Source of the DNA: Archivesica marissinica
Lineage: Eukaryota > Mollusca > Bivalvia > Venerida > Vesicomyidae
NCBI GenBank assembly: GCA_014843695.1
Contig: CM026390.1
Location: 11,541,890-11,605,889 of the forward strand
Length of the DNA stretch: 64,000 nucleotides
Direction: 5' to 3'
The notes beneath the pieces were generated by a model. The model was given only the letters and a program-made list of their open reading frames with translations, had not been told where the DNA came from and made no database searches. Both the position numbers and the translations under genes were made by a program. Shown one piece after another: positions 61,001-64,000 of this stretch (positions within the stretch are counted from its first letter, which is position 1; each line of letters starts with the position of its first letter).

Positions 61001-61628
61001 ACAAACAACACTTACAAGACACGGCTAACATTTCGGTATATACAAACAACACTTACAAGACACGGCTAACATTTCGGTATATACAAACAACACTTACAGG
61101 ACACGGCTAACATTTCGGTATATACAAACAACACTTACAGGACACGGCTAACATTTCGGTATATACAAACAACACTTACAGGACACGGCTAACATTTCGG
61201 TATATACAAACAACACTTACAGGACACGGCTAACATTTCGGTATATACAAACAACACTTACAGGACACGGCTAACATTTCGGTATATACAAACAACACTT
61301 ACAGGACACGGCTAACATTTCGGTATATACAAACAACACTTACAGGACACGGCTAACATTTCGGTATATACAAACAACACTTACAGGACACGGCTAACAT
61401 TTCGGTATATACAAACAACACTTACAGGACACGGCTAACATTTCGGTATATACAAACAACACTTACAGGACACGGCTAACATTTCGGTATATACAAACAA
61501 CACTTACAGGACACAGCTAACATTTCGGTATATACAAACAACACTTACAAGACATGGCTAACATTCTTTTCCTCGATATAGTCTGAATCACCACAGCCAG
61601 ATAACTTAGCCATGAAGGTTATCAAGCC
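27909..61628 (-). CDS. ZYG11B-like: ZYG11/ZER1-family gene, ARM-repeat half, 12 exons (5' end outside window)
   Basis: Known family role: ZYG11/ZER1 proteins are substrate receptors of CUL2-RING ubiquitin ligases and recognise N-terminal glycine degrons through C-terminal armadillo repeats; the N-terminal half has a VHL box and leucine-rich repeats. Seen here: twelve minus-strand exons (61549-61628, 55220-55285, 53793-53880, 51892-51945, 49239-49403, 45931-46024, 44704-44774, 43485-43532, 40441-40508, 36277-36468, 33162-33259, 27909-28084), all with GT donors and AG acceptors and compatible phases, total 1200 nt = 399 codons plus TGA. Family landmarks appear in the right order: IWTLTDEVPGNCELFVQHGG (exons 6-7), SHAAGFLVMLASHGTQAW (exon 10), QLWGAWLICN (exon 11) and YCDMLECEDG (exon 12). 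The length fits the ARM half of a family of roughly 750 residues. The LRR half is not in the window. No frameshift or premature stop was seen, so the gene looks functional. I cannot tell ZYG11 from ZER1 orthology by eye. Confidence 0.8.
28386..29394. mobile_element. Non-autonomous DNA element, CAGGG ends, 6-bp target duplication
   Basis: Ends CAGGGTTTTCCC and GGGGAAACCCTG; TTATTG flanks both sides (28380-28385, 29395-29400). No transposase inside. It contains a 49-bp tandem repeat at 28664-28992 (CACCAAATGCTCTAGTTGCA). Probably hAT-like by ends; the 6-bp duplication is shorter than the usual 8. Confidence 0.82.
28664..28992. repeat. 49-bp tandem repeat, about 6-7 copies
   Basis: Unit contains CATAACACCAAATGCTCTAG and TTGCACTGACAAAGTCCA. 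Internal to the element at 28386-29394. Confidence 0.92.
29870..31171. repeat. 65-bp minisatellite, about 20 copies, with 57-bp variants
   Basis: Unit contains CCCAGCATTGATAAATAGAA and CTACACGAGTGTCAACATT. The shorter variants lack TACAACCC (CTGTCGACCAGCATTG). Variant order recurs (for example 30457-30780 against 30817-31080), indicating block duplication. It lies in intron 11. Confidence 0.94.
31172..31378 (+). mobile_element. SINE family E inserted in the 65-bp array
   Basis: B box GGTTCGAGCCC at the start (head truncated), body TTACGTAGGTTGGTGCACC and CCGAAATGGTGCTGATGCAG, tail AACATAACA. TAATATAACTACA (13 bp) flanks both sides at 31159-31171 and 31379-31391, so the insertion site is a repeat unit. 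Confidence 0.85.
31400..31915. other. Unassigned intronic stretch
   Basis: No recognised domain or repeat. Confidence 0.4.
31916..32140 (+). pseudogene. C-terminal end of a LINE ORF with C2H2-like finger
   Basis: WRHVVKAGVRRAEADRTRLR then FTCDDCNRDCHSRIGLLSHH with final RRC. A C-x2-C ... S-R-I-G-L-x-S-H finger after a basic stretch is a known terminus of some animal non-LTR retrotransposon ORFs. Antisense to the host gene, inside intron 11. Confidence 0.62.
32275..32370 (-). mobile_element. tRNA-like SINE fragment
   Basis: The minus strand reads A box TGGTCCAGTGGTAGAGTGCC and B box GGATTCGATACTC with tRNA spacing. No second copy was found in the window, so it may be a pseudo-tRNA. Confidence 0.55.
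32461..32500. repeat. Palindromic word shared with the 47-bp-array elements
   Basis: AGATCCAGATACGCCGTGTC followed by TCATCAGGATCT. The same imperfect palindrome occurs at about 44161-44206 and inverted at 47674-47706. Confidence 0.6.
32587..33150. repeat. 30-bp minisatellite beside exon 11 donor, about 18 copies
   Basis: Unit GAGCTACACACAGATGTAGG + GAGGCCATGG; some copies are 25 bp and lack GAGCT. The array starts about 12 nt after the exon 11 donor (sense strand) but does not copy exon sequence. 30 = 10 codons, so frames stay open; I treat these as noncoding. Confidence 0.93.
33162..33259 (-). CDS. ZYG11B-like: Exon 11 of ZYG11/ZER1-like gene
   Basis: Acceptor GTTTATTTTCAG, 98 nt, donor GTAAGT. 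Encodes SLSPMLSQIENYSTPVAQL then WGAWLICNLIITK (residues 310-341); Q-L-W-x-x-W is a family hallmark. Ends in phase 1, and the C is completed by exon 12 to Pro. A 30-bp array begins about 12 nt after the donor. Confidence 0.85.
33320..34015. mobile_element. Small hairpin element, copy 2, with a nested insertion
   Basis: Matches 8083-8505: GAACGTATGTGCTCCAATTG ... GGGCATGCGCA, then (after 33740) CGCATTCGCAAAG ... GCGGGTTAATAGTTTCCATC. It is interrupted by the element at 33418-33739. The right hairpin arm is truncated, and a SINE C tail fragment lies at 34027-34087. Confidence 0.8.
33418..33739. mobile_element. CAGGG-ended non-autonomous element nested in the hairpin element
   Basis: Ends CAGGGATCATTCTATA and CCTAGAATGAACCCT; flanks GCGCAC (33412-33417) and GCGCAT (33740-33745) are a 6-bp duplication with one mismatch. 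The final G of the right end overlaps the duplication. No ORF of note. Confidence 0.72.
34317..34532. mobile_element. CAGGG-ended non-autonomous element, AATGTC duplication
   Basis: Ends CAGGCTTCCCGCT and AGAGGGAACCCTG; exact 6-bp duplication AATGTC at 34311-34316 and 34533-34538. 216 bp, intron 10. Confidence 0.8.
34744..34898 (-). mobile_element. SINE family C with tRNA-like head
   Basis: The minus strand from 34898 has A box TAGCGCAATGGTTAGCGTGG, B box GGTTCGATCC, body GACCGGGAAATATGTGAGAT and TTTTCTCCGGGTATACC. It lacks the 3' tail found in copies 43660-43875 and 54066-54255. Confidence 0.82.
34988..35955. repeat. 21-bp degenerate minisatellite, 40+ copies
   Basis: Consensus near CATGAACTATCTCCCTTCAG A. 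Copies vary (CCGTGAATTAACTCC, CATCAACCATCTCC), so the array is older than its neighbours. Intron 10. Confidence 0.9.
35956..36276. other. Intronic, no recognisable feature
   Basis: Nothing seen beyond the exon 10 donor at 36276. Confidence 0.4.
36277..36468 (-). CDS. ZYG11B-like: Exon 10 of ZYG11/ZER1-like gene, acceptor seeds 20-bp array
   Basis: Acceptor GGTGTTTTCAG, 192 nt, donor GTAACT. Encodes residues 246-308 including EMLLYYGEEDYDA and the strongest family block SHAAGFLVMLASHGTQAW, then a W at the end of VMKKW. The 3.6-kb array directly upstream in the intron is built from units that look like this acceptor and exon start. Confidence 0.85.
36482..40094 (-). repeat. 20-bp array built on the exon 10 acceptor, about 180 copies
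   Basis: Sense-strand unit TACTACAGGGTATGTTATTG (C/T variable at one site; occasional ATATTATG and 18-bp variants). The exon 10 start reads CAGGGAGATGTTATTGTACT, nearly the same. Each unit has an acceptor-like TACTACAGG and a donor-like GGTATGT. Both array edges carry TGTTTTCAGGG (36467-36477 real, about 40093-40103 copy). Because 20 is not a multiple of 3, three units make a 20-residue period, and long open frames (up to 612 codons) arise by chance. Confidence 0.95.
40128..40312 (-). mobile_element. tRNA-derived SINE, single copy
   Basis: The minus strand has A box TGGCCTAGTGGTTACGGG, CTGCCTACGGAGCATGAGG (ACG-like anticodon, Arg-type) and B box AGGTTCGAACCTTG, then body GGGCCTGCAAGGATAGGAAA. 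Intron 9, in the sense orientation of the host gene. Confidence 0.68.
40313..40440. other. Intron 9 segment after exon 9
   Basis: No feature besides the donor. Confidence 0.4.
40441..40508 (-). CDS. ZYG11B-like: Exon 9 of ZYG11/ZER1-like gene
   Basis: Acceptor TTTTGTTTTCAG, 68 nt, donor GTAATC. Encodes NNVSENASLIQWLMTSDLV and on to IMF plus AG. It corresponds to the family segment N-x-x-E that follows the exon 8 helix; phase 2 matches exon 10. Confidence 0.78.
40645..41425. repeat. 60/51-bp minisatellite, about 13 copies
   Basis: Unit contains GATTCTGGTGATGAATATTC and CATAATTCCATAGTTCACTA. Long units add CACCCATAC, and short ones go straight to CTACATGAT. A 224-bp block recurs (41017 and 41241), so the latest growth was by multi-unit duplication. 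Confidence 0.93.
41430..43500 (-). repeat. 94-bp array built on the exon 8 donor, contains assembly gap
   Basis: Sense-strand unit: TTGTTATGCAG, then GAAGATCTGCAGTGCTATG (copy of the exon 8 end), then GTACGTAACTAATTTATGAT (copy of the donor and intron start). Roughly 3.4 units lie left of the gap and 8 right of it, nearly identical. The right-most unit merges into the real exon 8 (AAGATCAGCGGTGCTATG). Confidence 0.95.
41752..42751. other. Assembly gap, 1000 N
   Basis: Exactly 1000 N inside the 94-bp array, with the same unit on both sides. The length is a placeholder and the true array is probably longer. Confidence 0.98.
43485..43532 (-). CDS. ZYG11B-like: Exon 8 of ZYG11/ZER1-like gene, donor seeds 94-bp array
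   Basis: Acceptor TAATGTTTCAG, 48 nt, phase 0 at both ends, donor GTACGT. Encodes KYPGSKSLHRKISGAM (residues 207-222). Its last ~21 nt plus the donor recur in every unit of the 94-bp array that fills the next intron. Confidence 0.78.
43660..43875 (+). mobile_element. SINE family C, head truncated
   Basis: GGGTTTGATCC (B box remnant), CGGGAAGTATGTGAGATGG, GGTTTTCTCCGGGTACTCC, tail GATTAATATAAGTTATTAAA ... AAAATAAATAG and poly-A. Confidence 0.85.
43876..44140. other. Intron 7, A/T-rich, no feature
   Basis: Nothing recognised. Confidence 0.4.
44141..44595. repeat. Element with 47-bp array, copy 1 (6 units)
   Basis: Flank TTCAACACTACAGACGTCTA ... palindrome at 44161-44206 ... GATAAATGGAACTGGTCCAA, then 47-bp units TTAAATATCATGCACCAGTC + CATGTCAGTTACTTGGTG. 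An inverted homologue lies at 46428-47735. Confidence 0.85.
44704..44774 (-). CDS. ZYG11B-like: Exon 7 of ZYG11/ZER1-like gene
   Basis: Acceptor TTGTTTTGACAG, 71 nt, donor GTAAGT. Encodes EVPGNCELFVQHGGCQLAK and on to TCID (residues 184-206), the conserved DE-x-P-x-x-C-x-x-F segment. Ends in phase 0. Confidence 0.82.
45073..45603. repeat. 22-bp minisatellite, about 24 copies
   Basis: Unit CGGAGATATTGGGATAATGT AT; main variants are AACGT, AACAT and AATGT. Intron 6. Confidence 0.94.
45931..46024 (-). CDS. ZYG11B-like: Exon 6 of ZYG11/ZER1-like gene
   Basis: Acceptor TTTGATTCAG, 94 nt, donor GTAACA. Encodes KLFMVIMDKVAEEDEVDEVL and on to VWSIIWTLT, with a final G completed by exon 7 to give Asp. 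The WTLT-D join reproduces the W-N/T-L-T-D-E signature of the family ARM core. Confidence 0.82.
46026..46427. other. Intron 5 segment, no recognisable feature
   Basis: Includes C-rich runs near 46195; nothing else. Confidence 0.4.
46428..47735. repeat. Element with 47-bp array, copy 2 (about 24 units), inverted relative to copy 1
   Basis: Units TTTAACCCATTCAACACCAA + GTAACTGACATGGACTGGTG + CATGATA at 46428-47578. Then a flank containing the palindrome GATCCTGATGAGATGGCTCA (47674) and ending CTACAGACCTCTAAATTGG when reversed. It is the reverse complement of 44141-44595. Confidence 0.88.
47905..49238 (-). repeat. 20-bp array related to the exon 5 donor
   Basis: Plus-strand unit TTGCATCTGACCATGACATG. 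The core is 47905-48700, with diverged units again at 49040-49238 up to the exon 5 donor. The sense strand gives GTCAAGGTCAGTTGCAAC-like units, matching the exon end and donor ATCAAG-GTTGGTTGCAAC. The interval 48720-49030 is unrelated sequence. Confidence 0.85.
49239..49403 (-). CDS. ZYG11B-like: Exon 5 of ZYG11/ZER1-like gene
   Basis: Acceptor GGCTGTTTTCAG, 165 nt (55 codons), donor AAG-GTTGGT. Encodes residues 97-151, starting VYSYRFEQYVQVLVGIF and ending VVGGKLQLIK. It continues directly into exon 6 KLFMVIMDK, as in the family. The exon end and donor resemble units of the 20-bp array in the following intron. Confidence 0.75.
49560..49765 (-). mobile_element. SINE family A
   Basis: Reverse complement of the 54697 copy. 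On the minus strand it has a degenerate A box (ATAGTGCAGTGGATGCGCG), B box GTTCGAGCCCC, CTTAGGCAAGGCATTTAAAT and tail GAGAGTGATTAATATAAG. Confidence 0.87.
49766..50310. other. Intron 4 segment, no recognisable feature
   Basis: No supported feature. Confidence 0.4.
50309..50422. repeat. GGGAT/GGAT microsatellite
   Basis: GGGAT repeats (50311-50390) pass into GGAT repeats (50388-50420). Confidence 0.97.
50575..51735. repeat. 49-bp minisatellite, about 23 copies
   Basis: Unit contains GGATGGACGGACATGTGAAC and CAAAACACTATCCATCCACC. The unit ends are partly self-complementary (GGATGG ... CCATCC), so each unit can fold. Upstream GGATGG microsatellite shares this word. Intron 4. Confidence 0.93.
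51892..51945 (-). CDS. ZYG11B-like: Exon 4 of ZYG11/ZER1-like gene
   Basis: Acceptor TGTATTTTACAG, 54 nt (18 codons, phase 0 at both ends), donor GTAAGT. Encodes IVRIAMLLVLILDLETVV, a hydrophobic helix at the place where family members have a leucine-rich ARM helix. Confidence 0.68.
52402..52695. mobile_element. CAGGG-ended non-autonomous element, GCTAAC duplication
   Basis: Ends CAGGGTTCCTGCTC and CCAATGGAAACCCTG; exact 6-bp duplication GCTAAC at 52396-52401 and 52696-52701. 294 bp, intron 3. Confidence 0.82.
52739..53447. repeat. 18-bp minisatellite, about 39 copies
   Basis: Unit AACCTGGTGAGGGTAAAT with G/T at one site. The sense strand of the host gene reads TTTACCCTCACCAGGTT, an acceptor-like pyrimidine-CAG word in every unit. 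Intron 3. Confidence 0.95.
53793..53880 (-). CDS. ZYG11B-like: Exon 3 of ZYG11/ZER1-like gene
   Basis: Acceptor ATATTTTTCAG, 88 nt, donor GTAAGA. Encodes MLMEQILIICHALNVNTSWL through NEKNK (residues 50-78) and ends in phase 0. One other frame is open almost to the donor, but only this frame joins exons 2 and 4 in phase. Confidence 0.68.
54066..54255 (+). mobile_element. SINE family C, head truncated
   Basis: GATCCTCGCACAGGGAAGTA, TTTTCTCCGGGTACTCCGG, tail GAGAGTGATTAATATAAG and AAAATAAATAG. Close to the 43660 copy. Confidence 0.86.
54405..54640 (+). mobile_element. SINE family D with 23-bp expansion
   Basis: Starts in the tRNA-like head (CTGTAGGTTGGAATCTC), body CATGCGAGGTAGCTATCC and GATTCTACCTGGGTGCC. 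Then GGGGCACCCAGGGTCTGCTC is repeated five times with a 23-bp period (54518-54640). The repeat comes from the part of the SINE just before the segment amplified at 27352. Confidence 0.78.
54641..54696 (-). mobile_element. SINE family C 3' tail fragment
   Basis: AACTTATATTAATCACTCTC followed by GGATGAAAGCGTATAC, the reverse complement of the family C tail. Confidence 0.75.
54697..54918 (+). mobile_element. SINE family A
   Basis: A box TAGCTCAGTGGATGCGCG, B box GTTCGAGCCCC, body TGTGCCCTTAGGCAAGGC, tail GAGAGTGATAAATATAAG ... CTAAAATAAAT. It lies directly against the family C fragment. Confidence 0.88.
55220..55285 (-). CDS. ZYG11B-like: Exon 2 of ZYG11/ZER1-like gene
   Basis: Acceptor TGTATGTTTCAG, 66 nt, donor GTATGA. 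Encodes HCLYFVLRNDEVKKYITI and on to KQQ, with AG left over for an Arg codon finished by exon 3. This fits an ARM-type helix pair upstream of the conserved core. Confidence 0.7.
55286..55740. other. Intron 1 segment; possible truncated CAGGG-ended element
   Basis: CAGGGCCCGCGCTGCCAGTC at 55565 resembles the left end of a hAT-like element, but no matching right end was found. Also a C10 run near 55680. Confidence 0.35.
55741..56400. repeat. 66-bp minisatellite, 10 copies
   Basis: Unit contains CATTTGCATGCTTATCATGT and TCCCTAGCCTATGGAGTACA. 66 = 22 codons, giving a 261-codon open frame by periodicity. A block of five units appears duplicated, because the CATGTTCATG variant (with AATCTCC in the following unit) occurs twice, 330 bp apart. 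Intron 1. Confidence 0.94.
56429..57163. mobile_element. ~740-bp retroposon, copy 1
   Basis: Flanked by GGAGAATCATAC at 56417-56428 and 57164-57175. 95%-like identity by eye to 58659-59425, apart from a ~27-bp deletion. It has a hairpin word AGTCGCC ... GGCGACT near one end next to a simple-repeat tail (TTCTTCTT). It contains MDPHAGEPPLHKIDDQKIPE (36 codons, +), function unknown. Confidence 0.75.
57176..58099. other. Intron 1 segment, no recognisable feature
   Basis: AT-rich; a 61-codon frame at 57244-57429 is not recognised. Confidence 0.4.
58108..58569. mobile_element. hAT-like non-autonomous element, 8-bp duplication
   Basis: Ends CAGGGCTTCTAAAATTG and CATTTTAGAAGCCCTG; exact 8-bp duplication GAATACAT at 58100-58107 and 58570-58577. 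No ORF. Confidence 0.88.
58659..59425. mobile_element. ~740-bp retroposon, copy 2
   Basis: Flanked by GTGAGCTCAGT at 58648-58658 and 59426-59436, different from copy 1, so each copy is its own insertion. The simple tail here is ACGAACGAACGA. A 141-codon minus frame (59025-59450) overlaps it but is not shared intact in copy 1. Confidence 0.78.
59570..60022. mobile_element. MITE with internal ~121-bp triplication
   Basis: The right end TCTATGAAGGAAAGAGTTAA is the inverse of TTAACCCTTTCCCTCATAGA at 62140. Inside, GTAGTCCCAG(T)A ... ATTAACCTAAATCTCTAT occurs three times. Confidence 0.75.
60430..60610. mobile_element. MITE with ACAGTCAAACC ends, copy 2
   Basis: Inverted relative to 18453-18633. 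Ends TACAGTCAAACAGG and CAGGTTTGACTGTA; internal GGCTGCTTAATAGAGG words. Confidence 0.86.
60666..61560 (-). repeat. 41-bp array built on the exon 1 donor, about 22 copies
   Basis: Sense-strand unit: AATGTTAGCCATGTCTT (copy of exon end) + GTAAGTGTTGTTTGTATATA (copy of donor and intron start) + CCGA. The exon-proximal unit carries CATGTCTT like exon 1. A middle block has CGTGTCCT, and the far units have CATGTCTT again. Confidence 0.96.
61549..61628 (-). CDS. ZYG11B-like: Exon 1 (first in window) of ZYG11/ZER1-like gene
   Basis: Acceptor TTTGTTTCAG, then residues 1-26 beginning GLITFMAKLSGCGDSDY and ending VSHV plus TT; donor GTAAGTGTTG. Phase 2 matches exon 2, whose first A completes a Leu codon. 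Reading through the donor meets TAA at once, so this donor must be used. The last 17 nt and the donor are the seed of the 41-bp array that follows in the intron. Residue-level similarity to the family is weakest here; the assignment rests on phase, spacing and position. Confidence 0.65.
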
Positions 61629-61629
61629 C

Positions 61630-62139
61630 TGAAACAAAATGAAATTGAATTAATATGCGTCACGGCGTGAATTTCCAGGCTGTCAAATGACAAAACGTAT
61701 TACCATTAATTAGCAATTTTATCCTCCAGAAATAAGGCAAAATGGATGTTGCCCCGATGTCTATTGTGGGCGAAGTGGCGGAAAATAAAGCGACCACTTC
61801 GTCGAATCACCCTCTAGCTTGAGCCCTGTAATACTAATAAGTGACATAGTTACCAAGTTTGAACACATCTGTGTCAAAAATAACGTATCGGGAGCAAGTG
61901 TTAGCAAGGGTTTTCAACAATTTGACAAAGTGACAATCTTTTTACCGTATATGTAGCACCGATGCATGGCACTTTGATTTAAAGTTCTTGGTATTATTAT
62001 GGATCAAGGGTGAGCATTCTTGCTTTATGGTCCATCACTGTACAACTGGCCATGATAATACGAAAACACAACAAGGGGTTCAAGAATCAACTCAATTCAA
62101 ATTCCTGTCTCAAACAGCAAGTCCAATCGGATAATTGAT
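61630..62139. other. Noncoding; possible degenerate CAGGG-type element 61656-61830
   Basis: CCAGGCTGTCAAATGAC and TCTAGCTTGAGCCCTG look like weak inverted ends. No target duplication found. Confidence 0.3.
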
Positions 62140-62440
62140 TAACCCTTTCCCTCATAGAAGCACCTCTCGACGCCATTACCAATATGACATACAATGTACA
62201 GTAGTAGCCAAACCAATGTTCATAAACCCTTTCCCTCATAGAAGCACCTCTCGACGCCATTACCAATACGACATACATTGTACAGTAGTAGCCAAACCAA
62301 TGTTCATAATTAAGGCCAGAATCTCGTGTAGTCCCAGTAATATATATGGAGGTGGGATAGATATGGCGACTACTTATCCACTGCATGATAGCTAAATGGC
62401 TATCATTTGTATGGAGATATAATAGTATATTAACCTTAGG
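62140..62440. mobile_element. MITE with internal 78-bp duplication
   Basis: Same family as 59570-60022 (TATGGAGGTGGGATAGATAT, ATAGCTAAATGGCT). Here a different part, AACCCTTTCCCTCATAGAAG ... CCAATGTTCATA, is doubled. Confidence 0.78.
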
Positions 62441-62511
62441 AAAGGATCAAAGCAATTAAAATAAGTGTGATTAGAACTGTTTGTTTGTTAGTGGGGTTGA
62501 TAGTCGCACCA

Positions 62512-62725
62512 ACACCGTAGGTCATACAGCGACTCTCCAGCTAATATTGGTGGAGGAAGAATATGGACGGACACCCGGGAATAACAACCAACCTACACCA
62601 AGCCAGCTGGATTGCTTCCTCACATGAAAACATTCTGACACCCCCAGTGGGATTCGAACCTACAGCAGTGAGGAACCATGATTTGAAGTCAACAACAATA
62701 ACCACTCGGCCACCTTTTAGCAATG
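62512..62725 (-). mobile_element. SINE family D, without array
   Basis: Minus strand: A box GTGGCCGAGTGGTTATTG, GACTTCAAATC, B box GGTTCGAATCC, body CATGTGAGGAAGCAATCC, CCCGGGTGTCC, tail TAGCTGGAGAGTCGCTG. It gives the unexpanded form of the units at 27352 and 54518. Confidence 0.85.
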
Positions 62726-62937
62726 TAGATTCCATGTTCGACGATGACAAATAGCATACACGTGCAATCCATGGCAGCGGCAGTCGTGTAATCACGGCTA
62801 CGCTGTTTTATCGGAAAGCTACACATAGATCTGCGAGTCCAAGAAATGCTGTGAATCAGTCGTTACTCAGTGACCAGGATGAATTTCTGCAATCATTGTA
62901 ACACATTTTCCCGTAACCTGTCAAGAGTGTATGTGTT

Positions 62938-63150
62938 CTACGTTTATTTATCGTAACTACCAGTTGCCCATATGAGCGCCGCCTCCTGAAGAGATTAGTC
63001 ATTTTAGATTTTTGGAGGATAGTGCAATGATACAGACAGAGACCCATTCCAGAGTCTCCTCTGGTTCTTTTACGTGCACGGTGTAAAGCACCGACACGAG
63101 ACCGGTTTAAAGTCCCATCTGAAAGACTGTTAATTTTATTAGGGTTAGAC
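62938..63150 (-). mobile_element. SINE family B, headless copy
   Basis: Reverse complement of the 3068 body, ending at TTATTAGGGTTAGACAG. It breaks at the same head/body junction as the 22428 copy. Confidence 0.85.
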
Positions 63151-63220
63151 AGATATACATACCTATTTATGTGGCAAGTAGATTTGTCATGTCACTTGAT
63201 CTACAGGAGGGAGTAGCTCT

Positions 63221-64000
63221 GAAATAATACTTAACCACTGCAGAGGGAAATAATACTTAACCACTGCAGAAGGAAATTATACTTAACCATTGCAGAAGGA
63301 AATTATACTTAACCACTGCAGAAGGAAATAATACTTAACCACTGCAGAAGGAAATTATACTTAACCATTGCAGAAAGAAATAATACTTAACCACTGCAGA
63401 AGGAAATAATACTTAACCACTGCAGAAGGAAATAATACTTAACCACTGCAGAAGGAAATAATACTTAACCACTGCAGAAGGAAATAATACTTAACCACTG
63501 CAGAAGGAAATAATACTTAACCACTGCAGAAGGAATAATACTTAACCACTGCAGAAGGAATATACTTAACCACTGCAGAAGGAAATAATACTTAACCACT
63601 GCAGAAGGAAATAATACTTAACCACTGCAGAAGGAAATAATACTTAACCACTGCAGAAGGAAATAATACTTAACCACTGCAGAAGGAAATAATACTTAAC
63701 CACTGCAGAAGGAAATAATACTTAACCACTGCAGAAGGAAATAATACTTAACCACTGCAGAAGGAAATAATACTTAACCACTGCAGAAGGAAATAATACT
63801 TAACCACTGCAGAAGGAAATAATACTTAACCACTGCAGAAGGAAATAATACTTAACCACTGCAGAAGGAAATAATACTTAACCCTGCAGAAGGAAATATA
63901 CTTAACCACTGCAGAAGGAAATAAATTAACCACTGCAGAGAAAAAACAACCACTGCAAAGGAATAATACTTAACCACGCAGAAGAAATAATACTACCACT
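63221..64000. repeat. 26-bp minisatellite, about 30 copies, runs off the window
   Basis: Unit AATAATACTTAACCACTGCA + GAAGGA. The sense strand of the host gene reads CCTTCTGCAGTGG in each unit (acceptor-like). The array becomes irregular at the right edge. Confidence 0.95.

Noticed and set aside
63221..64000. CRISPR array
   Set aside because: Direct repeats have no unique spacers; this and all other arrays are head-to-tail minisatellites in eukaryotic DNA.

Overview
The window reads as repeat-rich, AT-rich invertebrate nuclear DNA. A bivalve mollusc is the most likely source, judged from the non-LTR retrotransposon remnants, several tRNA-derived SINE families, Tc1-like transposons, many small non-autonomous elements and very abundant minisatellites. 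No prokaryotic features are present. A 1000-base N gap lies at 41752-42751.

Left part (1-27.8 kb): I see no convincing host gene. It holds broken non-LTR reverse transcriptase fragments (1-1078 +, 1384-2370 -, 8990-10000 -, 12240-12932 -, 18960-19920 -, 22845-24360 +, 26940-27340 +), two dead Tc1-like transposons side by side (about 13495-15225 and 15249-16787), an HTH_psq-like transposase fragment (11346-11678 -), a decayed DUF6589-like coding remnant (about 21480-22110 +), SINEs, foldback elements and minisatellites with units of 27 to 51 bp.

Middle and right part (27.9-61.6 kb, minus strand): one host gene can be assembled by hand. Twelve exons with canonical GT/AG boundaries and matching codon phases give 399 codons plus a stop. 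The product is the C-terminal armadillo-repeat half of a ZYG11/ZER1-family protein, a substrate receptor of CUL2 ubiquitin ligases. The N-terminal leucine-rich-repeat half must lie beyond the right edge. All eleven introns carry tandem arrays, which I estimate by hand at about half of the gene span.

Main discovery: four of these arrays are not random satellite. Their units are copies of the gene's own exon-intron junctions. They sit at the donors of exon 1 (41-bp unit), exon 5 (20-bp unit) and exon 8 (94-bp unit), and at the acceptor of exon 10 (20-bp unit, about 180 copies). The gene therefore carries dozens to hundreds of splice-site-like decoys directly beside real splice sites. Elsewhere, minisatellites were born inside transposon sequence: two in-frame expansions in reverse transcriptase ORFs and two in the tail of one SINE family. 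This points to a general local tendency to expand short segments.

Other well-supported structure includes a family of CAGGG-ended elements with 6-bp target duplications, a filled/empty insertion-site pair, a SINE inserted in a minisatellite with a 13-bp duplication, a pair of about 740-bp retroposons each with its own duplication, and an inverted pair of 47-bp-repeat elements.
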